64,000 nucleotides of DNA from Rhytidiadelphus loreus. Taxonomy: Eukaryota > Streptophyta > Bryopsida > Hypnales > Hylocomiaceae. A program made the position numbers and the translations under genes. The notes under the pieces were generated by a model, which ran no database searches, was not told the origin of the DNA, and was given only the letters and a program-made list of their open reading frames with translations. Below are positions 12,867 through 25,385 of this stretch, piece after piece (the first letter of the stretch is position 1; the number at the start of each line of letters is the position of its first letter). The stretch is from assembly GCA_947034895.1 (NCBI GenBank), contig OX344763.1:83657093-83721092 (forward strand). Direction: 5' to 3'.

Positions 12867-13129
12867 GTAAGTTATATGCTTCTTCAGTTTTCCTACATTA
12901 ACATTATATTCAATATTTTGAGAGGTTTGGAGTCTCTCAAAATAATATTGTCCATTTAGACCCCAAAAAATGAATTGTAATGTTAGCCAGTTTAGGCGGA
13001 CAAACACTAAATTTTCTAGTTGTAATGCACAATTTCCATTAAAATGAGAGTATTTAGAGGGATGGAGTATTCAATCAGATATGGTTTGCTTTACGATAAA
13101 TGTTCTGATTAATATAAATAAAGATTATG

Positions 13130-13330
13130 TCATCTTGTGAACACCAAGTCATGAGCTCCGCGATTGGTTGTAAGGGGTTGTTCATCTCATTGAAGCGGTC
13201 CGGGTTCGATTCCCGTTGGATTCATATGAGCGCATGAGAGAAAAAACATGACTTGGTGCTGCTTAGTGAGCTTTGCAGGCAAGAAAGTTGTAACAACCAA
13301 CCAGCCCCCTACCCAGAATGTGACAAGTGC
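13130..13330 (+). repeat. tRNA-derived SINE-like or foldback sequence
   Basis: A pol III B-box-like motif (GGGTTCGATTCCC, about 13201) lies downstream of an A-box-like stretch (ATTGGTTGTAAGGGG). The unit is bracketed by ACCAAGTCATG (about 13142) and its complement CATGACTTGGT (about 13248). It has no cloverleaf I can complete, so it is not called as a tRNA gene. Confidence 0.45.
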
Positions 13331-13670
13331 TTTACATGTTCACCAAATAATAGTGGATATATCCACTACATTTTTTTCCCAATAGCAATGTAATTTTAAA
13401 TGAAACATACTCAATGATAAACAAATAAGAAAATGAAGTAAAAAATAAAGAAAACAAAGCTCAAGAACATAAAAGAAAGTATATTAAGATTTAAACACAA
13501 AACATACACTTCAAATCATTATTGCAATACCAAGCAATAAAATAAAAACAATGAACTCAAACCTATACCATCTACATTTATATATGAATTCCATTTGTTA
13601 TATAAAATATGACGATGGAAACATCATAATTGAAAAAACTACAATATATATGCATACATAGCTATAGATA
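13331..13670. other. AT-rich stretch without recognised content
   Basis: No open frame or repeat unit is supported here. There is a short palindrome (GTGGATATATCCAC) near 13352. It is probably the 3' flank of the DUF7869 gene. Confidence 0.5.
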
Positions 13671-16600
13671 TCAAGTGTAAGATGCGAGACTTCGGTTGAT
13701 GACATCAATTTGAGCTGCTGGAATTTTGATCAAACATTGGAGAGTATCTTTTTGGATGTTAGACTTCCACGCTGTCATAAGAGCATTTGTATGCTGCCAA
13801 AGTGGCGGTTCGGTTTCATCAACTTTCCAACGTAGACCTCTTTCGTTGTCCCATCCAGTGTAGAAGTCTTGAACATCTTGGTCTCTTGATGTTGGTCAAA
13901 AGTACTGAATGAGTACACAATTAGGTTTCTCAGGATTACAGTTTGGATCAAACAATGCCCTTGCAATCCAAACCGGATGGCTATCACCATCTACGGGTCA
14001 AACTGCAACAAAATATCCTTCAAAGAGATCTCGACCCACCCTGAAGGATGGCTGTGGGCGACCTCTCAAAGGACCTACGTACGCATCATCTTCTCCAAAT
14101 TCTTCACGATCCTCGCCGTCTTCATCTAATTCATCCACCTGAGTTGCTTGAACACGGCTAGTTGGCCAAAAACCATCCTTCAAAACAGAAGATGAAGGTA
14201 GTGGTTCTTGCAATGCTACCTTGACACCCTGCCAGTAGAGCACTACGTGCTCATAGCGTCTTCGGTACTCCCCACTGCGATCTTGATTACACAAATTCTC
14301 CCAATACCTCACAAATCCGGATATGCCCTTTAAGATGTCCTCTGCGCCTTTCATTGGACTCGGCTGAACTGCTTCTGGCACTCCACGTGGCCACAAACTT
14401 TGCCCTTCAGAGTTCTCCTTCCACAATTTCATTCCATGACCATTCCCCTTCGGCAACCAATCCACATCAGTGCACAACATTTTGTACTTCATGACTGGAC
14501 ACCCAGTCGAGTCGAGGTAGAACTTCACTTGTTGTGGCTTTGTGTGTCCAACCATGATATCGTTACCGTCCAGAAATTTGCCTGCTATGAAACCCTTGAA
14601 ATCTGGCACCTCTTCTATGAGGTGAGGGATTGTGGGAATGGATTCCACATCCATAAACGACTTCATAAGTGCAGGAATTGTAAGAAAGTTTTCCTTCTTC
14701 AAAAGCATGCTCCATCTTCCAAAGAGTGCATCAATGTCGTCATGAGTGTAACCCACGATCATGAAGTTCACGTACACTTCACGGAAGATTTTGTTTGCAA
14801 CAAGAAGAGACCAATAACAAAAAACAAATCTGTTCTTGTTGTCTCCGATGGCATTATCCATCTGCACATTCAAAATAGGAGGCAGTAGCATTCCTGGACA
14901 TAAGGATTCCGGTGGTGGAGGTAGCGACGCTTCGCACACTTCGGCACCCTTGAGTATTGCTTTGGACAAATTTGTAGACCCCGACCCCGTAAACAATTGC
15001 CGAGAAGATGATTTTGGTGGCAATTCCAAATCTCGGAGCAACTTTGCCATGGAGCCAATAGTGTAGTTCGAGTCATGGGAAAACATATCCAAACCATAAT
15101 GCGCATACCGAACATCAGCATGACCATGCGCAATCATGCTAGTGACTGAAACGGGCAACTTCATAAGCCCATCAAGTTCCTTAGTCTTGTGGGAGAAGAT
15201 CAGAGAAAACACGATATTCGTTATTTTGGGAGAATTCCATGATTTTGGGAGTATGCAGTTCAGCTCGGTTCGAGCTGATCTGCACCACAAATTGAAAAAC
15301 TGAAATTTTCGAATGGCCATAATTTACTCAAATTTTGTCCAAACTGGGCATATGAGGTGTTTTTTGACATCTACGGAATCTTTAGATGTCAAAAAACACC
15401 TCATATGCCCAGTTTGGACAAAATTTGAGTAAGTTATGACCATTCGAAAATTCCAGTTTCCCAATTTGTGATTCAGATCAGCGCAAACTGACGTAAATTG
15501 GGAGATAGGAAAACTCCCAAAATAACGAATATCGTGTTAGAAGCGGTCTTGGCATGGTCCATCTTATCATGCATGATCGTCAAACATTCGTGTGGAAACC
15601 CATGCGACCGATAACGGTTTGCATAGTAGAGCTTCCTATGTGCTCGAGCAATAGCCAAATGTTTGTCAAGCCTCCTTGACCATATCAAAGCACTTTGAGA
15701 TCCAGCAATGCAGCTTCTTCGTAGCTCTTGTAATTTGTCGCACACTGAACATCGAGCAAAATTATCACTAGGTTTCTTCACCTCGTACTCCGAGAACTTG
15801 GAAGACCTGATCTTGCTCAAATTCGAAGTTGACACTTTGGGTAGTCCGAAGGCTGCATTGACATCATTGATTTCCTTCATCTTGCCCTTCCACTGAAAAG
15901 TAGATGGAAGACACATGGATACGACTTTGTCCCCTGACTTTAGAGTACGAGTATGATGTGGCATGTGGTCCGCCTGCTTGTCAAGGATGCACTTCAGAGT
16001 TGCAGTTGCTTGTTGAGTGTGCTTTCTAGGCTTCTCCAACCCTATATTCCCATGATCCACTACCTCTCGTTCGTCCTTCCAGTATTTGAGGTATCGATAG
16101 AAAGTAGGCTCCGGGACCCCAGAAATAAACATCCACGCTCGCATGCACACATTGATGCCTTCAACGGTTACTGTCTTCTTCCCACGTGCATCAAGATGAA
16201 TTGATTTATGCACATCGGTTTTCATGTGCGACCTGAACTTGAATGATGTACCAGAGTACATATGCTCGTGGAAAGCCCGAATCTTCTCCCTTGGAAAGGG
16301 TTGAACACAATTTTGGCTACAACAGACTTTGCTGGACACCAAGTTGATGGACTCTTGAGTGAGGAGTTCCTTAGATCTACGGGATTTCACACGAGGTGGA
16401 TTCCTGAGGATACTTGAATATGGTCGAGCAAATGTTAAAGGTTGGGGATTCAGGAGACGCACTTGTAGTTGATTGAATCTGTCGCGCGCCTCATGGTCGT
16501 GAAGGCTTGCTCCGGTGCAGTGGACTCGCTCAATCGGCCAAGCTACCAAATAGTAAATGTGCTCCTGAGGGATATCCACTTCAGAGAATGTCTTGGTGAT

Positions 16601-16846
16601 GTGCGCTGCTACATGAGTATCTCCAAGAGGTCCATTAGCTCCAAGCACCAGGTCTGAATTGACACTATGGCAAGTCCCTTCGCCAACAAGTAAACCCTCC
16701 TCATTATATAGAATTACACATTTTGTATTCCAAAGACGACGCGGGATTCCATCGCACTCATGAATGCCTACATTCATCCCTTCCAGAACTTGAAATTCAT
16801 CGTCAAAAGATTCCATGAAGTCGTCTGCAGTCGCAGAGGAAGTCAT
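13671..16846 (-). pseudogene. DUF7869-type, transposase-like gene split by a MITE
   Basis: The start is the ATG at 16846 (MTSSATADDF). Codons 16846-15539 (436) join 15203-13671 (511) exactly in frame once the MITE and one AGAA copy are removed. Features in order: CCSQNCVQPFPREKIRAFHE, a helix-turn-helix-like SGVPEPTFYRYLKYWKDE, CSVCDKLQELRR, IMHDKMDHAK, then VQMDNAIGDNKNR and VGYTHDDIDALFGRW, which I recognise as the DUF7869 region. Conserved D and N residues in these blocks suggest an RNase-H-like nuclease, but that role is inferred. In-frame TGA codons at 13998-14000 and 13896-13898 interrupt the C-terminus; the reading ends at TGA 13671-13673. Frames in the region 17.0-16.85 kb look like leader or intron rather than coding. 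Confidence 0.7.
15208..15538. mobile_element. Foldback MITE, complete copy 2
   Basis: 331 bp with terminal repeats AACACGATATTCG...CGAATATCGTGTT, flanked by AGAA on both sides (15204-15207 and 15539-15542). The interior is a long hairpin (arms about 15300-15370 and 15385-15455) nearly identical to the one at 480-635. Its removal restores the DUF7869 frame. Near its left end it carries GTTCAGCTCGGTTCGAGCTG, related to the palindromes at 17-18 kb. Confidence 0.9.
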
Positions 16847-17009
16847 GTCGTGTACTTGTAAATGTACACATAGAACAATATAGAAGTTAATGACAAGAAT
16901 GGATAGTGTCATTTTTGTCTCATAGCATGTCCTTTTACTCCAACTCGAATCGAGCTGAATGATGCAATAAAACATGTTGGTCGTTCTCAATGGAAAGCCT
17001 ATACCCCGA

Positions 17010-17990
17010 ATGGCACTTTAGCGCGACTCGTGCTGAATTGCAATTTGGCACCGGTAGCGCCAAGGTCATTGTCCTTTAAAACTTCAGAACTACTGGCTCT
17101 GAATTGCAATTCAGCGTCGGTAGTGTTTAGGTGATTGTCCTTTGACAATTCAATGCGACTAACGCTTAATTGCAATTCAGCAAAGGAAGTGCTGAGGTGA
17201 TTGTCCTTTGACACTTCAAAGTGACTAGTCATGAATCGCGATTCGGATCCGATAGCGCTGAGATGACTGCCCTTTGACACTTCAGCGCGAGTCGCGCTGA
17301 AGTGCGGTCACGCAACGAATGAAAATTCTGGTGACGACAGTGGTAATTGATCTTGAACCGCGATGAAATGTCTTCCTCCAACATTTAAAACTTCCTTTAT
17401 AATTTTGTATCAAAGTCAACCATCATATTCTTTATTATAGCGCGAGTCAATCCCAATGTACTTCAGTATGAATCGCACTCAATCAATATGAGGGAGTCAC
17501 TTCGGTGCAAGTCGCTCTGAGGTGCACGTCAGACAAATTTGCAACTAGACCATTTAGGACGTCAGTTCAGCGCGACTAGCATTGAAGTGCACTTGAGCGA
17601 AACTAGTTAAAAAATTAGAGATAATGATATAGGTTGTCACATTAGTGCGACTCGCGCTGAAGTGCAATATACCGCAAGTACAGACGAAATGAATTATAAC
17701 GTCACTTCAGCGCGACCAGCGCTAAAGTGCATTTAGCCTTTACATATGAAAGACTATGTAGGACGACAGTTTAGCGCGAGTCGTGCTGAAGTGCATTTCA
17801 GCGCAACTAGGAATAATTTTATCACGTTAGTTCAGCGCGAGTAACACTGAATTGCATTTTAGAGTACCTTAAGACGCAACAATGAAGAAAGTCAGATCAG
17901 CGCGAATCGCACTGAAGTGCATTTCTACTCAACTATAGATAAAAGGTTAGAATACGTCAGTTCAGTGCAAGTCGCGCTGAAGTGCAAATC
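17010..17990. repeat. Array of quasi-palindromic 24-mers (CAGCGCGASTCGCGCTG core)
   Basis: About 14 copies, spaced roughly 60-100 bp, for example near 17018, 17280, 17500, 17564, 17645, 17707, 17768, 17828, 17894 and 17960. The best copies read TTCAGCGCGAGTCGCGCTG followed by AAGTGCA. Intervening DNA is not repeated. The array sits between the DUF7869 gene (leftward) and a small rightward ORF, so it occupies a shared upstream region. Single copies recur at 26.8-33.2 kb. Confidence 0.85.
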
Positions 17991-18303
17991 AAGGTTGTTC
18001 ACATTCAGGTAGGGACAGGAATCAATATAATCGTAGTATAAATCTTTTCTATTTATAGTAAACCGTAATTCACGGTGACATATTCGGCTTCTTCGTTCTG
18101 TCAAAGACGTAAGGGAATGCAAATTCAAGGTCAAGTGAGTGGTCCGCCTAATCACAACATGAAATGCAAGGAAGACAAGTTAACTCCTAATCATGAACAT
18201 TGCTACGCCAAGAATGACAAGTAACATGCACACCTCTAATCTGTTGAAAGAGTGACAAACATTCATGCATATGCAGAGGTCGGACTGACTTACTGGAAAC
18301 GCT

Positions 18304-18758
18304 ATGCGACGGAGCGCCTTCTCAAACAACGTTGCAGACAGTAGCTTTACGATCTCAACACAATATGTCAGACAAGAGCTTCACGAGTACAAGTCAGTCA
18401 CGAAACCACTAGAAGAAAACTACGTTGATGTCAACAAAACCAATCTGACATTTTTCTGCGATTTCTGTTTTCCAACGCAAAATCTGCATTTCCAAAACGC
18501 AGATTTTGTGTTGGAAAACAGAAATCGCAGAAAAATGTCAGATTGGTTTTGTTGACATCAACGTAGTTTTCTTCTAGTGAACTCAACTCCGCAAACACTA
18601 CAGAGGACATAACTCTACAAATCGATCGCGCACAACAAGAAAGCTCTGTCGATACAAGTGAAGAGAAAGGTGGAAACAGATGTTCGCAACTAGAAAGACG
18701 ACGTACACTCGACTCCTTTGTAGGAACGAAAGAGCGCGAACTCATTGCACGATTTTGA
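18304..18758 (+). pseudogene. Small ORF of about 92 residues split by a CACTA-type MITE
   Basis: The ATG at 18304 follows an in-frame TGA. Codons run to 18406, where a MITE is inserted; after deleting it and one AAC copy the frame continues 18583-18758 and ends with TGA, 279 nt (93 codons including the stop). The product is rich in Arg, Ser, Glu and Gln with no recognised domain. Frame continuity across the insertion argues that it was once coding. It lies divergently from the DUF7869 gene across the palindrome array. 18759-19437 holds nothing I can assign. Confidence 0.45.
18407..18579. mobile_element. CACTA-type foldback MITE
   Basis: 173 bp, almost entirely a hairpin: CACTAGAAGAAAACTACG at the left matches its complement at the right end (CTTCTAGTG). 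Arms of about 80 bp surround a short loop near 18485-18500. A 3-bp duplication AAC flanks it (18404-18406 and 18580-18582), as expected for CACTA/CMC elements. Confidence 0.9.
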
Positions 18759-19437
18759 ATATTTACATTCTAATTTGAGGTATCCCCAAAGTCGCGAAGG
18801 CTTTAGCAACTGTTCACAAGGAAAACGACAATCACTGTTGAATGGAGTGCTTTGCCACACGGAAATTATGGGGTCTGCAATCTTCCGAAGATTCCCTTAC
18901 TAAGTGGTTCTCTACATCTTAAGACTATCTTGGGTCTGTGCCGTTGGCAATCATGTCAACGTCCGCGGAAAAAGTTACAATTCAGAACTTTAACGTCCTC
19001 CAATATCTTTTTTTGACACAAATGAAAGAATCTCTAATTTGCATTTTTGGTCCCTTAATTATAAAAATCTGACTTTGTTATTAATAAGTGAAGATCTAGT
19101 TCTGTATAATAAAATACTGGTCAATATAGGGGCTTATCACTTGTCAAATACGTAGGGGTCCCACACTTCGGGATTCTAAATTGTTTTCTTAGAGATACAT
19201 GCAGCTTTCTTGCAAGCCCTTTTCCATATTCAAGGGGCTGCAATGTGTACTTTTAAGAAAAGTAAAAACGAATGAATGTTCCAAAAATTCAACTTTCTAG
19301 GAAGATATTTCGGATTAAGGGTTCAATCATCTTTGTTTGAGGGTCTTGGATTTAGGATAGATGATCTTTTCTTAAAAATGAATTCAATCCCACAAAGTCA
19401 CGAACTACCATGACAAGAGGGTGGTACAAAACCAATG

Positions 19438-22400
19438 CTACCATTACATTAGCATGTTTGTTTGTTTGTTTGTTTGTTTGTCACGGTGAGATCTCCCGGA
19501 TCGTGCATCCCCCGGCGCGTGCTTGGTATCGTTAGAAAGCTCTCGGCGTGGAGGGGTGCATGGACTTTGTTTCGTGACGTGTGGACCGATGGTGTAAAAG
19601 TTATTGAATTCTGAAGTTTTGTATGAGTAACCAAATTAGAAAATTGAATTTTCTTTTGACTGTGGCAACGGCACAGGGCACACTAGTAGACGTCAAAAAT
19701 TCATGCAACATTAAAGTCAAATTCGTGACTAAATTCTCATATTCATTGAACAAATAGAAAACCTATTGCATTTTCTTAAAACAACAATACAAACAATTGC
19801 CAAGCCATGAGTTTGGACAATGAAGAGAAAAGGAACAAGACAAATTCATTACTAGATTTAGCTTCTGCTATTCTTCCCTTAATCCTAAAAAAACAGCCAC
19901 GAATTGTACTTCACTTCCGCAAAAGCCAAAAACACGTAAACTGTGGCGAGTAAAAAAAATGTAGAAAGTGTAATTACAGAGAACATTCCGTTAGATTTGA
20001 TGATCTCATGAAACTCATGCTATTTTTTATTTAATTCACCACGTGGTTACCCCAAAAAAATAATGAAATCAGCCATGATTCAATTCAAATTTTAATACCC
20101 AACATCCTAAAATACGTAAGACCTTCAAAAGAAATGATGAAGTTGCAAATACGTTGATCATTCTTTTGGAATTCATGAATGCATTAAAATCATACTATTT
20201 TCTGTTGAATTCACTACGTAAATGTGCCAAAAAATCAAGTGAACCATGAATTGTACTTTACTTCCAAAAAGTCCAAAAACACATAAAACATGGAGAGCCA
20301 AAAAAATGTAGAAAGTCTAAGTAAACTGAACATTCCGTTAGAAATTGATGATCTCATAAAACTCTTAGACTTGTTCCTACTTGTCTAATGCAAAAGCATT
20401 TTGATCAAACAATTTTCTTAAAAATTTACAAGTTGATATGAAAGTTGACGGTCCCTCGCTGTCTTTTAGGACCGCAAAATAAAAAACCTCCATCTCATGA
20501 GAAAAATGTAAAGAAGGAAAACAAATTATACACACAAGTTTTAAATTATTCCTCCTTGTCAAATGCAAAAGCATTTACATCAAACTATTTTCTTAAAATA
20601 TTTACAAGGAAATATGAAAGTTGACGGTCCTCCGCTGTATTGAAGGACCACAAAATTAAAAACCTACATCTCATAAAAAAATGTAAAGAAGTAAAAAAAA
20701 ATATATGCACAAATTCTAAAGTATTCCTTCACACCAAATGCAAAAGCATTTAGATTAAACTATTTTCTTAAATATTTACAAGTTGATATGAAAGTTTAGG
20801 GTCACTCGCTGTATTTTAGAACCGCAAAATGAAAATCAAACATCTCAAGAAAAAAATGTAAAGACGAAAAAATAATTAAGGGCCCAAGTTCTAAAATATC
20901 TCTACATGTCAAATGCATGGGAATTTAGAACAAACAATTTTTTTTTAAATGTACAAGGTGATATAAAGGTTGACGGTCCCCCGCTGTATTTTAGGACCGC
21001 AAAATAAAAATCACTCATCTCATGGAAAAAATGTAAAGACGAAAAAATAATTAAGGGCCCAAGTTCTAAAATATCTCTACATGTCAAATGCATGGGAATT
21101 TAGAACAAACCTTTTTTTTTTAAATGTACAGGGTGATATAAAGGTTGACGGTCCCCCATTGTATTTTAGGACCACAAAATAAAAATCACTCATCTCATGA
21201 AAAAAATGTAAAGACGAAAAAATAATTAAGGGCCCAAGTTCTAAAATATCTCTACATGTCAAATGCATGGGAATTTAGAACAAACTATTTTTTTTTAAAT
21301 GTACAAGGTGATATAAAGGTTGACGGTCCCCCGCTGTATTTTAGGACCGCAAAATAAAAATCACTCATCTCATGAAAAAAATGTAAAGACGAAAAAATAA
21401 TTAAGGGCCCAAGTTCTAAAATATCTCTACATGTCAAATGCATGGGAATTTAGAACAAAATATTTCTTTTTAAATGTACAAGGTGATATAAAGGTTGACG
21501 GTCCCCCGTTGTATTTTAGGACCGCAAAATAAAAATCACTCATCTCATGAAAAAAATGTAAAGAAGGAAAACAAATTGTATACAGAAGTTCAAAATTATT
21601 CATACTTGTCAAATGCGGAAGCATTTAGATCAAACTATTTTCTTAGAAATTTACAAGTTGATATGAAAGTTGATGGTTCGCCGTTGTATTTTAGGACCAC
21701 AAAATTAAAATCGCCCATCTCATGAAAAAAATGTAAAGACAAAAAAAATAACTATGGGCAGAAGTTCTAAATTATTCCGACACGTAAAATGCAAAAGCAT
21801 TTAAATCAAAATATTTTATTTAAAATTTACAAGGTGGAAGGAAGGTTAACGACCAGACCCCCACTGTACTTTAGAACCGCAAAATAAAAATTGTCCTTCT
21901 CTTGAAAAAAAAGTGAAGCCTACTTTCAAAAGAAATGATTTCATGTGAAGTGAAGCCTAATTTCACGTGTACTACGAATAATTTAGAACTTGAACCCGTA
22001 ATTATTTTTTCGTCTTTACATTATTTTCATGAGATGATTGATTTCACTTTTGTGGTCCTAAAATACAGCTGCGGGGGACCGTCAACTTGCATATCTCCTT
22101 GTAAATTTAAAAAAAATAGTTTGTTCTAAATTGCCATGCATTTGATGTGTAGAGATATTCTAGAACTTGTGCTTTTCATTATTTTTTCGTCTTTACATTT
22201 TTTTCATGAGATGTTTGATTTTTATTTTGCGGTCCAGACCTAAAATACACTGGGGGACCGTCAATCTTTATATCACCTCGTAAAATTCTTGGAAAATAGT
22301 TTATTCTAAATTTTCATGCATTTGATGTGTAGAGATATTTTAGAACTTGGGCCCTTAATTATTTTTTCGTCTTTACTTTTTTTTCATGAGATGAGTGATT

Positions 22401-25006
22401 TTCATTTTGCGGTCCTAAATACAACTTACAGCGGACCGTCAACCTTTATATCACCTTGTACATTTGAAAAAAAATAGTTTGTTCTAAATTCCCATGCATT
22501 TGATGTTTAGAGATATTTTAGAACTTGTGCCCGTTATTATTTTTTGTCTTTACATTTTTTTCATGAGATGTTTGATTTTAATTTTGTCAGTGGTCCTAAA
22601 CTATAGCGGGGGACCGTCAACTTTCATATCACCTTGTAAATTTTTAAGAAAATAGTTAGATCTAAATGCTTTTGCATTTGGTGTGAATGAATAAATTAGA
22701 ACTTGTGCATATAATTTGTTTTACTTCTTTACATTTTTTTTATGAGATGTGTGATTTTCATTTTGCGACCATAAAATACAGCGAGGGACTGTGAATCTTC
22801 CTTTCACCTTGTAAATTTTTAAGAAAATAGTTTGTTCTAAATTTTCATGCATTTGATGTGTAGAGATATTTTAGAACTTGTGTTTTTAATTACTTTATCG
22901 TCTTTACATTTTTTCATGGGATGAGTGATTTTAATTTTGCGGTCCTAAAGTACAGCCGGAGACCATCAACTTTTACATCACCTTGTAAATTTCTTGGAAA
23001 ATAGTTTGTCCTAAATTGCCATGCATTTGACGTGTAGGTATATATTAGAACTTGTGCCTATAATTTGTTTTTCTTCTTTACATTTTTTTAAAAAGATGGA
23101 CGATATTAATTTGGTACTCCTTAGAATACAGCGGGGGGCCAAGAACCTTCATATCCCCTTATGAATTATAAAAGAAATTCAGCACATGGTTATTCCAAAA
23201 TAATAATGAAATTATCCATGATTGAGTTCTAATGTAAATCCCAAACATTCTTAAAAAACCTAAAGCCTACTATTTAAGAAAATGGATAAGTTGCAAATAT
23301 ATTGATCATTTAGAATTTAAAAATTTAAATGAACTTTCACTTTGAGTTCCTAAAATTATTTAAAACTTTGATGTTTAAGTAAATTTAAAAAATAAATATA
23401 ACATGCCAATATATTTTGAATGGGATTCACTAGATACATTGAGAATTTACAGGTTGTAAGAGTCTAGGCTCCTACAACCTGGAATGAAGACCCTAGGCTC
23501 ATATGCTAGCAAATGTGAGTACTAGGAGGGACATCCCTGTACATGGCCTTTCCTATAAATTTTGAAAAATTCATAGCCTTTACATGACTATTAATTCTTG
23601 AACTTTCTGGATTTATTTAATTGAGTTAAGCACTTGTTATACTAAATATAGTAATCAATTTGATTGATTACTATATTTTTTTTTGTTCATAGATTAGTTC
23701 TATATGTGTACATTGTTTTTTATGGAATACATTAAATTCAAAGTCTGCTTCAATGATTTCCATGAATGATTTATTGGAGCTAAAGTCTTGCAAGACTAAA
23801 TACAGTGATCAATTTGAATGGCTAAAATTATTTACTTCTATAACTAGTTTTTTTAGGGTTTAAATGAATACAACATGTGTACATTTATGTCAATGGGCTT
23901 TCTTAAATTATATAGTGTTTGTCACCATTGAATTTTAATGAATGACTTATTCGAACTACACACATGTAAAATTAAATACAATGATCAATTTCAATGGCTT
24001 AAATTATAATTTACAACTTCTGTAAGTGAGTAGTTTTTACCTACAATGTGATAAGGTTTTTTACACTATGGCTTTTACTATTTCCATTCCTTCTATTATT
24101 TTTGGTGATACATTAAATATGTCGAATTGTTGAATACATGCAATTGTTTTACCAATTTGATCTAAATAAATGTTGAATGGACTTGCCACACAATCCACTA
24201 CTTTTTTCCTTTTTGAGCATCAACTGTTCAACTTTTGAATTTTTAGGAACCCAATTGTTAGATTAAGGATTAACATAAGGTCTTTTTTTCAAGGAAAAAC
24301 TCTAAAAACAATAGTAAGCCTTTCAATTGGCCACTAAATGATTAAGAATTTTAGCATATACTAGGACTAAGTGTAATTGTTTAACCTTGCATTTTTTTTG
24401 TAAAAAAAATCATGCAAAGTAGTTTGATTTCTAATTAGCAAAAATGGTGTCTTAAAAGAAAATGAGATTATGGAGTCCTAGAAGGGATGATTTGGAGAGG
24501 CTGTGAAGGAAGCCTTCTCCCAATTTAGGGATGGAAGTATGCATTCTACACCAAATAGTGGAATTTGCTTATTTTAACAATTAGGACACCTTACTCCAAC
24601 AAAGATACTTTTACAAACGATGGAAAGAAAGCTGAATTTCTATAGGTAGAAATGAAAGTATACATGGGGGTTAAGAAGTCCGAATTACATGAGTACGTAA
24701 TTCAAAAGTAGTGCATTCTTGTATGCTAATAGTAAATACTAGTGTGCCCTTTGCCGTTGCCACAATTAGAAGAAAAATTAATTTTTTAATTTTCTTACTC
24801 AAACAAAACTTTAAATTCAATAACTTTCACACTGCCGATCCAAATGCCACGACACAAAGTCCGTGCACCTTTTTTGTTGACAGCTTTCCGACGGTACCAA
24901 GCATGCGACCGGGGGACTCACGGTCCACCAAATCTCATCGTGACATAAAAAACAAAACAAAACAAAAACAAAAAACAAAAAAACAAACATGCTAACTTAA
25001 TGGTAG
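19438..25006. mobile_element. 5.6 kb element with long terminal inverted repeats
   Basis: The left arm (from CTACCATTACATTAGCATG at 19438 to about 19690) is an imperfect reverse complement of the right arm (about 24725-25006, ending CATGCTAACTTAATGGTAG). Both arms contain the TTTG/CAAA microrepeat and the block GGGCACACTAGTA / ATACTAGTGTGCCC. No transposase frame is present, so it looks non-autonomous. No clear target duplication was found; a MULE or foldback type is possible. The stretches 19690-20380 and 23160-24720 are AT-rich with no supported gene. Confidence 0.7.
20380..23160. repeat. Head-to-head satellite, about 175-bp unit
   Basis: Units containing GTTGACGGTCCCCCGCTGTA and ATCTCATGAAAAAAATGTAA repeat about nine times in plus orientation to about 21900. 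They then repeat about seven times as reverse complements from about 21990. Several units near 20930-21540 are nearly identical, which suggests recent amplification. The array lies in the core of the long-inverted-repeat element. Short open frames here are repeat artefacts. Confidence 0.85.
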
Positions 25007-25124
25007 GATAATGTCAAACGTCTAGAAATTAGTATGGGCCAACCTAATGTGGGACAATATTTCATTATTTTGTGTAACGATCCAATGAATGGGTTTAGGG
25101 GTACGGGTAATAATTATCGTCTTG

Positions 25125-25385
25125 GGCATCATTGGCGAAGACCGGGCATTGGCGTAGACTGGGCATTAGTATAGCGGGTATCGTAGGCTGGGTACGATGG
25201 AACATGGTCGGGTATCAACTAGACCGGGCATCATTGGCGAAGACGGGCATTTGTGTGCCGGGTATGCTCGGGTATCAACTGAACCAGGCATCATTGGCGA
25301 AGACTGCAATTTGTGTGGCGGGTATTGGGAGCCGGGTATGGTCAGGTATCATCTGGATCGGGCTGCGATGTTTCGGAGACGCTAG
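25125..25385 (+). repeat. GC-rich imperfect minisatellite
   Basis: Recurring words GGGCATCATTGGCGAAGAC and CGGGTATC (about 25125, 25220, 25285). It ends at CGCTAGGGTTTCATGCTG, where the leader-like region of the downstream gene starts. Confidence 0.6.

Noticed and set aside
13140..13260. A functional tRNA gene
   Set aside because: A B-box-like motif is present but I could not fold acceptor and anticodon stems; SINE-like is safer.
18431..18745. ORF on the opposite strand with the same ending as the plus-strand ORF
   Set aside because: The identical endings are caused by the perfect MITE hairpin read from both sides.
20377..21624. Family of 63-65 residue minus-strand ORFs sharing sequence
   Set aside because: They are repeats of the 175-bp satellite and have no gene structure.
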